64,000 nt of DNA from Meconema thalassinum (taxonomy: Eukaryota > Arthropoda > Insecta > Orthoptera > Tettigoniidae), in assembly GCA_946902985.2 (NCBI GenBank), contig OX336389.2, positions 982,822,482 through 982,886,481 on the forward strand. The letters run 5' to 3'. The notes below the pieces were generated by a model. It made no database searches. It was not told the origin of the DNA and was given only the letters and a program-made list of their open reading frames with translations. Below are positions 56,640 to 64,000 of the stretch, piece after piece; within the stretch, counting starts at the first letter, position 1; each line of letters begins with the position of its first letter. A program made the translations under genes and the position numbers.

Positions 56640-59507
56640 ATACTATATATATATACTGTAACACTGCATAACACTACACTATGTGCTATTGCACCACACT
56701 GTAACACTCCACTAGTAGTAATACCTACACTGTATAACCCTCCACTAGTAGCAATACCTACACTGTATAACACCACACTAGGTGCTATTGCACCACACTG
56801 TGTCACTCCACTAGTAGTAATACCAACACTATAACACCACACTAGGTGCTATTGCACCACACTGTAACACTCACCTGGTAGCAATACCAACACTGTATAA
56901 CACTACACTAGGTGCTATTGCACCACACTGTAACACTCCACTAGTAGCAATACCAACACTGTATAACACTACACTAGGTGCTATTGCACCACACTGTAAC
57001 ACTCACCTGGTAGCAATACCAACACTGTATAACACTACACTAGGTGCTATTGCACCACACTGTAACACTCCACTAGTAGCAATACCAACACTGTATAACA
57101 CTACACTAGGTGCTATTGCACCACACTGTAACACTCACCTGGTAGCAATACCAACACTGTATAACACTACACTAGGTGCTATTGCACCACACTGTAACAC
57201 TCACCTGGTAGCAATACCAACACTGTATAACACTACACTAGGTGCTATTGCACCACACTGTAACACTCCACTAGTAGCAATACCAACACTGTATAACACT
57301 ACACTAGGTGCTATTGCACCACACTGTAACACTCACCTGGTAGCAATACCAACACTGTATAACACTACACTAGGTGCTATTGCACCACACTGTAACACTC
57401 CACTAGTAGTAATACCAACACTGTATAACACTACACTAGGTGCTATTGCACCACACTGTAACACTCCACTGGTAGTAATACCAACACTGTATAACACTAC
57501 ACTAGGTGCTATTGCACCACACTGTAACACTCCACTAGTAGCAATACCAACACTGTATAACACTACACTAGGTGCTATTGCACCACACTGTAACACTCCA
57601 CTAGTAGCAATACCAACACTGTATAACACTACACTAGGTGCTATTGCACCACACTGTAACACTCACCTGGTAGCAATACCAACACTGTATAACACTACAC
57701 TAGGTGCTATTGCACCACACTGTAACACTCCACTGGTAGCAATACCAACACTGTATAACACTACACTAGGTGCTATTGCACCACACTGTAACACTCCACT
57801 AGTAGCAATACCAACACTGTATAACACTACACTAGGTGCTATTGCACCACACTGTAACACTCCACTGGTAGCAATACCAACACTGTATAACACTACACTA
57901 GGTGCTATTGCACCACACTGTAACACTCACCTGGTAGCAATACCAACACTGTATAACACCACACTAGGTGCTATTGCACCACACTGTAACACTCCACTAG
58001 TAGCAATACCAACACTGTATAACACTACACTAGGTGCTATTGCACCACACTGTAACACTCCACTAGTAGCAATACCAACACTGTATAACACCACACTAGG
58101 TGCTATTGCACCACACTGTATCACTCCACTAGTAGCAATACCAACACTGTATAACACTACACTAGGTGCTATTGCACCACACTGTAACACTCCACTAGTA
58201 GCAATACCAACACTGTATAACACTACACTAGGTGCTATTGCACCACACTGTAACACTCCACTAGTAGTAATACCAACACTGTATAACACTACACTAGGTG
58301 CTATTGCACCACACTGTAACACTCACCTGGTAGCAATACCAACACTGTATAACACTACACTAGGAGCTATTGCACCACACTGTGTCACTCCACTAGTAGC
58401 AATACCAACACTGTATAACACTACACTAGGTGCTATTGCACCACACTGTGTCACTCCACTAGTAGCAATACCAACACTGTATAACACTACACTAGGTGCT
58501 ATTGCACCACACTGTAACACTCCACTAGTAGCAATACCAACACTGTATAACACTACACTAGGTGCTATTGCACCACACTGTAACACTCCACTAGTAGCAA
58601 TACCAACACTGTATAACACTACACTAGGTGCTATTGCACCACACTGTAACACTCCACTAGTAGCAATACCAACACTGTATAACACCACACTAGGTGCTAT
58701 TGCACCACACTGTAACACTCCACTAGTAGCAATACCAACACTGTATAACACTACACTAGGAGCTATTGCACCACACTGTGTCACTCCACTAGTAGCAATA
58801 CCAACACTGTATAACACCACACTAGGTGCTATTGCACCACACTGTAACACTCACCTGGTAGCAATACCAACACTGTATAACACTATACTAGGTGCTATTG
58901 CACCACACTGTGTCACTCCACTAGTAGCAATACCAACACTGTATAACACTACACTAGGTGCTATTGCACCACACTGTAACACTCACCTGGTAGCAATACC
59001 AACACTGTATAACACTATACTAGGTGCTATTGCACCACACTGTAACACTCCACTAGTAGCAATACCAACACTGTATAACACTACACTAGGTGCTATTGCA
59101 CCACACTGTATCACTCCACTAGTAGCAATACCAACACTGTATAACACTACACTAGGTGCTATTGCACCACACTGTAACACTCCACTAGTAGCAATACCAA
59201 CACTGTATAACACTACACTAGGTGCTATTGCACCACACTGTAACACTCACCTGGTAGCAATACCAACACTGTATAACACTACACTAGGTGCTATTGCACC
59301 ACACTGTAACACTCCACTAGTAGCAATACCAACACTGTATAACACTACACTAGGTGCTATTGCACCACACTGTAACACTCACCTGGTAGCAATACCAACA
59401 CTGTATAACACTACACTAGGTGCTATTGCACCACACTGTAACACTCCACTGGTAGCAATACCAACACTGTATAACACTACACTAGGTGCTATTGCACCAC
59501 ACTCTCG
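56640..59507. repeat. 66-bp minisatellite, about 43 units
   Basis: The unit is 66 bp (CACTGTATAACACTACACTA, GGTGCTATTGCACCACACTG, TAACACTCCACTAGTAGCAA, TACCAA). Because 66 is a multiple of three, the minus strand reads a 22-residue repeat (CGAIAPSVVLYSVGIATSGV...), which yields a series of spurious ORFs. About a dozen units have TCACCTGG in place of TCCACTAG. Left-edge units are more diverged. It abuts the LINE 5' end. Confidence 0.95.
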
Positions 59508-59617
59508 AAATACAGAGTAATAAACGTAAATTAAAATAATACAAAGAGTTAGAGAAATTAACCCCAAAAAAGAGGGCGTTGCAGTACAGAAAACTTCAAC
59601 CAGTATTCAAATCCAAC

Positions 59618-59920
59618 GGACTACCTCGTGGTGTAGCGGTTAGCGTTCTCGGGTTTGAATCCCGGCTCTGCCAAGAAATTTTTAGTCTGGTGTGAGGTCT
59701 GGAACGGAGTAGCCTACATTCAGCATAGCGAGGCGAAACTGAGAGGAGGAAGGTTCGATTCCCACCTCGGCCGTCCTGGAAGTGGTTTTTTATGGTTTCC
59801 CATTTCTGCTTCAGGGATGGTTCCCAGTCATATCCCCAATTGACAAATACACACACTAGCACATCAGTGACAATAATACGGGTTATCACACACACCCAAA
59901 TATTAGGGGCTATATGACTC
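59618..59920 (+). mobile_element. tRNA-derived SINE (family 3)
   Basis: Head TACCTCGTGGTGTAGCGGTTAG (A-box-like) and GGGTTTGAATCCCGGC (B box). The body has CTGGTGTGAGGTCTGGAACGG, AGGTTCGATTCCCACCTCGG and a tail region with TAGGGGCTATATGACTCC. A related head lies at 62050. Confidence 0.7.
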
Positions 59921-60054
59921 CGACATCTCAGCTCCTAAAATAAGCAATAACAGCAACATCCAATCCAACGGAATTTTCTCGTAAGCGTCATTAAGTCTAC
60001 AAGACCGTCTATAAAATATTAGTCAAGCCGTCATTTGAAGACTGGGACCTTCAC

Positions 60055-60092
60055 GGTGACAGAATGCTAGCCACTACACCACGAGGTGGGCT
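60055..60092 (-). mobile_element. truncated SINE head (family 3)
   Basis: Minus strand GCCCACCTCGTGGTGTAGTGGCTAGCATTC matches (in parts) the head at 59618 and 62050. Only the head is left. Confidence 0.4.
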
Positions 60093-60376
60093 ATAAACAA
60101 CGAATAGAACTATCATAACAGACAAGTGATATAAAAGAACTCACCTCATTTACAGGTCCACCAAAATTCACGACAATTCTTCACCAACTTGAATACACTT
60201 TCTTTCGTCGAACAATGTAAGCGGCAAGTGAGCCAACGGTCTATGACACAAGTGTTGGACAATAATACCTTTAGCACATTAGCGAACTCTACATGTGCAT
60301 TGTTACATCTATGGCACTGTTGAGGCGGCATTCCAAACGATTCATTGGCGCGTGTACGGTATATTATACCAACGAG

Positions 60377-60841
60377 CAGGGGCGGATCAAGGCGAGGGCG
60401 GGGAGGGTACCGCCCAGGGCCCCGCGATCCGGGGGGCCCCACGTCATGGATTTTTATATTTATTTAATTAATTAATTATACTATCAAACTAATTTATATT
60501 TCATACGGTATCCTTTTTTCAGTGCAGCTATGACCTCCCGTGACCGATTAGCAAGTTTAGATTTCAGTGAAATACCGGTATTAGAAGATTACAGCCGGGA
60601 AAAAAGTCGCAAAGTAATATTTTAATATTTCATAGTTTACATAATCTTCTTCAAGGGGACTTACAGGTTTCTTTCATATTATTAAAATAATATACTGTAG
60701 TGTATTCAAAATATTGTAACTATTCTTTATTTTATTATTATTACCAAACTATTTTCCATTTGATTTTTTAAAATTTCCTATTGTTGTGGGCCCCTCCTTA
60801 TCATATCGCCCCAGGACCCGCAAGGCCTGGATCCGCCACTG
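60377..60841. mobile_element. small hAT-like non-autonomous element
   Basis: Left end CAGGGGCGGATCAAGG and right end CCTGGATCCGCCACTG are imperfect inverted repeats of hAT type. The interior is AT-rich and non-coding. The 8-bp flanks do not match clearly. Confidence 0.55.
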
Positions 60842-60911
60842 CAGTAACGGGCGTGGGCAAGACCCACTGTGGCAGTCTTAAATGTACGGTATCTTAATCT
60901 TTGATAAGCAA

Positions 60912-61203
60912 GTAATAATAACAACCCCTGACACTACAGCCCATGAAGGGCCTAGGCCTACCAAGCGACCGCTGTCCTGCTAATTGGCCTGCAGATATTG
61001 GTGTGACAAGTGATGAGCGCATCGGGTCCCCTCGGCCGTTAATCTTGGTTTCCGTGACCGGGGCGCTGCCTCACTGTCAGACAGCTACTCAATCGTCCTC
61101 ACGAGGCTAAGTGCACCCTGTTCCAGCCCTCATGTCAGTTTCCAAAATCCTTGACAGAGCCGGGAATCGAAACCGGGGCCTCCGGGTGAGAGGCAGGCGC
61201 GTG
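60912..61203 (-). mobile_element. tRNA-derived SINE (family 1), 5'-truncated
   Basis: Inverted relative of 15216-15514, retaining the B box (GGTTTCGATTCCCGG on the minus strand) but missing the A box. Confidence 0.75.
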
Positions 61204-61261
61204 TATAATTAAAGGAGAAGGAATATACAAACTCATGGTCAATTAATAAATAACCGTTCTC

Positions 61262-61618
61262 AGGTGTCTCGAGCCTCCGTGGCTTAGGTGGCAGCACGCC
61301 GGCCTTTCACCACTGGGTCCGTGGTTCAAATCCCGGTCACTCCATGTGAGATTTGTGCTGGACAAAGCGGAGGCAGACAGGTTTTTCTCCGGGTACTCCG
61401 GTTTTCCCTGTCACAAATTTCATTCCAGCAACACTCTCCACTATCATTTCATTTCTCATTCATTTAATCATTGTCCCAGGGGAGTGCGACAGGCTTCGGC
61501 AGCCGGCACAGTTCATATCCTCGCCGCTAGATGGGGGCTTCATTCATTCCATTCCCTGACCCGGTCGGTCGACTGGAAGCAGGCTGTGGATTTTCATTTT
61601 TCTCAGGTGTCATCGTTA
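61262..61618 (+). mobile_element. tRNA-derived SINE (family 4)
   Basis: Head CCTCCGTGGCTTAGGTGGCAGC (A-box region) and GTGGTTCAAATCCCGGTC (B box). The body has TGCTGGACAAAGCGGAGGC, a CTCCGGGTACTCCGGTTTTC block and TCCTCGCCGCTAGATGGGGG, ending near GTGGATTTTCATTTT. It appears complete. Confidence 0.75.
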
Positions 61619-61649
61619 ATCACGCTTAAGTAAACAAAAGTGTGGTGTT

Positions 61650-61700
61650 TTTCAGGTAACACTGAAAATGGCTTCAAACGCCATAATGGTCATGCTTAAG
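61650..61700 (-). mobile_element. Penelope terminal fragment
   Basis: Minus strand CATTATGGCGTTTGAAGCC then TTTTCAGTGTTACC matches the outer ends near 12932 and 63660. Confidence 0.5.
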
Positions 61701-62049
61701 AGGCGGCCGTAGTGAGATCCTATTTCACATTTCATTTCAAAACGTTGCCACTAGTTTCGTTGTAGTCGCTCTCCCCTAGTAGTTGCATGGCCCGTACATA
61801 GGTATCAGCACGGATTACCCCCTACTGTGAGGGGTGGTTCAAGGTCGCGCGTGCGAGAAAGTTCAAACTGCCCCGGGGTCCGACACGGAGAAATGCAATC
61901 TCGTGGCAATGTGCCTCACGAATATCGAGACCAGGAAGTTCGAAGTGATAGTCTGTATAGGCTACGGTACTTCCAATTGAATGGCCGAAATATTTTGCTA
62001 TAGATAAGCTAATAGTTAAACTACGGATTACGGAATTCACAAGTGACTG

Positions 62050-62262
62050 AAATATCCTTGGCGTTCCTCGTGATGTAGCGGCTAGTATTCTTGGCTGTCG
62101 CCCCGGAGGTTCGGGTTCGATTCCCGGCGCCGACAAGAAATTCGATTCATTCTTGTCTGATGGCTGGAATGGGGCATTCCAGTGGCAAAATTGAAAAGAT
62201 GTGGTTTCGATTCCCATCTCAGCCATCTTGGAAGTGGTTTTCCGTGGTTTCTCACTTGTACT
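62050..62262 (+). mobile_element. tRNA-derived SINE (family 3)
   Basis: CCTCGTGATGTAGCGGCTAG and GGGTTCGATTCCCGGC boxes, then a body with TGGCTGGAATGGGGCATTCC and GTGGTTTCGATTCCCATCTC as in 59618-59800. Confidence 0.7.
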
Positions 62263-62265
62263 CTG

Positions 62266-62500
62266 GCTGCGTGGCTCAGTGGTAACGTTCTTGCTTGCTG
62301 TTCCCAAGATTGCAGGATCGAATCCTGGCGCAGCCAGCTGGCATTTGAGGGTGCGCAAATACGAGGGAGCCGTGTCAGTGAATTTACTGGCAGGTCAAAG
62401 ATCCTCTTTGGGGCAAACTTCCGACACCCCGGCGTCTCCTAAAGCCGCAGATGTTTAAAGGGACGTAAAACAATAACATTATTTTTATTATTATTATCAC
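62266..62500 (+). mobile_element. tRNA-derived SINE (family 2)
   Basis: GGCTGCGTGGCTCAGTGGTAAC and GCAGGATCGAATCCTGGCG boxes, then GGGAGCCGTGT and AAAGATCCTC. It ends in a TTATTATT tail. It lies directly after the family 3 SINE, in the same direction. Confidence 0.75.
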
Positions 62501-62904
62501 TTCTACTCCAGGCAAATGCAGCCGACTCCTTCACAATCCTCATCTGAATGACAAATATACTGTACACACTAATAGAGCCATCACAATAAGACGGGTAATT
62601 AGACAAATTCCAAACACACGCCAAGTACACGGGGCTAGATGACCACGATGCCGCAACAATTACTTTGAAATGCGCTAATGAGTTTCAAAAAATACGGGAA
62701 CTAGTCCTCGCACGGGGAAACGTGTTTTACAGGTGTTATAAGGATGCGCAGTGACCGACCGCAGTAGTTACACTTGCTAAGGTACAGCACAAAATCATGG
62801 GTGCCAAGCTATCTTCAAACTCGATAAACAAGTGCGTTCGAACCCATGGGCCGTTGTTTCAATGTTTAACTGCATTATTATGCATATTTTATATTATCTT
62901 GGTA

Positions 62905-63025
62905 AGTCTTTATTATTATTATTATTATTATCATCATCATCATCGGGATCTTGCCCGGTGTGGACCCGTCTGTCCAGCCCTCTAACACCGGCGGTTCTTC
63001 TTCTTCTTCTTCTTATTATTATTAT
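62905..63025. repeat. ATT / ATC / TTC microsatellites
   Basis: (ATT)n-(ATC)n at 62909-62944 and (TTC)n-(TTA)n at 62996-63027 flank a GC-richer stretch. Confidence 0.7.
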
Positions 63026-63030
63026 TAACT

Positions 63031-63118
63031 GGCCTCGGTGGCCGAGAGCGCTAACGCACTACCTCGTGCCACGCTGATATCGAGAGAGCGTGGGTTTGAA
63101 TCCCACCTCGGCCGTCTT
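63031..63118 (+). mobile_element. tRNA-like SINE head
   Basis: GGCCTCGGTGGCCGAGAGCG (A-box-like) and GTGGGTTTGAATCCCACCTC (B box) with a long variable-arm-like stretch, followed by TTA repeats. It could also be a tRNA-Ser/Leu-like pseudogene. Confidence 0.5.
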
Positions 63119-63659
63119 ATTATTATTATTAATAATAAAAATATTTTCCGGATCTTGCATGGGGAGGGGGGGGGGGGGGAGGAACGCCTGTTCAACCCCC
63201 TACCATCGGCGGCTTCTCTTACTAATGCTATTATTATTAGCCTACTAATAATAATAATAATATTTCTAAAATTATTATCAGTTTCTGCAAATTTAGGAGG
63301 ATTATAAATTAATATTACATAATTTGGCAATAGAGGTGGGGGAGGGCAGGATTCTCCAGCCCCAGGACCCATCACCACTCTCTAAGGCCTTGCATCCGGG
63401 GGTGACACACAAGAACGCTTCACCACGAGATGGTCTTTAAAACAGTATGTTATACTTAATGTGATAACGGAGAAAGAAATTAAAATGTTATTCATAAAGC
63501 TCTACCATTTCCTTACAGATCTCACTTACACAAAACTGCCTATGTTGCGAAGTTCGAAACCGAACCACAATAAGGTTTCACGCCGGCGTTGTTGTTGCTC
63601 ATGCTCCATTTGATTGTGCATATTCAATCATTTACTTTCATAAACATCTTCATACTGAC

Positions 63660-63833
63660 ATTATGGGGTTTGAAGCCATTTTTCAGTGTTTCCTTAGTAA
63701 ACAAAAGTTTGGTGCTTTTCGGTCGGTCAACACGAATGTACCCAAAAGAGTTGGGTTATACCCTCATCCTGAAAAAAATTACAACTCTTTTGGGTACATT
63801 CGTGTTGACCGACTGAAAAGCACCAAACTTTTG
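63660..63833. mobile_element. palindromic Penelope terminal fragment
   Basis: TTGGTGCTTTTCGGTCGGTC...AAAAGAGTT is followed after about 25 bp by its inverted copy ending in AAAAGCACCAAACTTTTG. It matches the outer ends of the element at 12932-14374. It lacks the hammerhead and GIY-YIG parts. ATCTTCATA occurs on both sides (about 63646-63654 and 63838-63846), a possible 9-bp target duplication. Confidence 0.65.
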
Positions 63834-64000
63834 TTTTATCTTCATAATAACCTTAATTGTGATAAAGAATCGTTCAGACTAAACTAATTCCTGAAAAAAG
63901 TTGAAAAGTAAATTTTCAAACACTTTTGTTTGAATATTTCAGTTTACGATAACATCGAAAAGATACGTAAGGAAGCCTACACCCTAGTATACCTGTAACT

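Noticed and set aside
57333..59246. Minus-strand repeat proteins in the 66-bp array
   Set aside because: The frame is open only because 66 is divisible by three; all ORFs are translations of the minisatellite.
56640..59507. CRISPR-like array
   Set aside because: Units are contiguous with no unique spacers, in a eukaryotic context.
61262..61340. Functional tRNA gene
   Set aside because: A and B boxes are present but the sequence cannot form a proper acceptor stem and continues into a SINE body.
63031..63118. Functional tRNA-Ser/Leu gene
   Set aside because: Acceptor pairing and anticodon arm are not convincing and it is embedded in ATT repeats like SINE tails.

Overview
This is nuclear DNA from a repeat-rich animal genome, most likely an insect. 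The transposon families and tRNA-headed SINEs fit an arthropod with a large genome; a polyneopteran such as an orthopteran is a guess. There are no operons, bacterial genes or CRISPR arrays. Nearly everything recognisable is mobile DNA. The only host-gene evidence is two exons on the minus strand (14663-14783 and 11370-11466) that look like a TMEM214-type ER membrane protein.

Layout. 1-1902: 3' half of a LINE, nearly identical to a longer copy at 52566-56600 (minus) but broken by a 22-bp deletion. 3416-3793 and 9416-9560: one old mariner remnant split by a young, internally deleted Gypsy element (3794-9415, 1558-bp LTRs, target duplication GCAC). 10.8-14.8 kb: the host-gene exons, an unidentified degraded reading frame, and a fold-back Penelope-like element (12932-14374) with a GIY-YIG domain and hammerhead-ribozyme motifs in both inverted ends. 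15-17 kb: a SINE and a small DNA transposon. 17762-20690: a dead mariner transposon carrying a solo Gypsy LTR (19003-20442, duplication AACA). 21446-25019: an inverted tandem array of 296-bp units. 26-27.5 kb: ruined hAT-like transposase. 27554-28969: second solo LTR (TGAT). 28974-29840: a SINE-like tail with a degenerate 29-30-bp tandem repeat. 32839-41561: full-length Gypsy element (CTAC) of the same family as the solo LTRs. 43.8-51.8 kb: SINE pieces, an old repeat cluster and a 2.5-kb element with CAGGGTG ends. 51825-52459: a TA-flanked non-autonomous DNA transposon. 56640-59507: about 43 copies of a 66-bp minisatellite. 59.6-63.2 kb: several SINEs and a small hAT-like element. 63.66-63.84 kb: a second palindromic Penelope terminal fragment.

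The most interesting system is the 21.4-25.0 kb array. Every complete 296-bp unit contains a hammerhead ribozyme that I could fold by hand: all invariant core bases, stems I, II and III, and 5-nt complementarity between loops I and II. Seven copies lie on the minus strand and six on the plus strand, pointing outward from a central junction about 4 nt from the predicted cleavage site. A 15-bp direct repeat flanks the whole palindrome. This looks like a retrozyme or viroid-like circular-RNA repeat inserted as a unit. Penelope-like elements with their own hammerhead motifs lie within 10 kb and are plausible, unproven, helpers.
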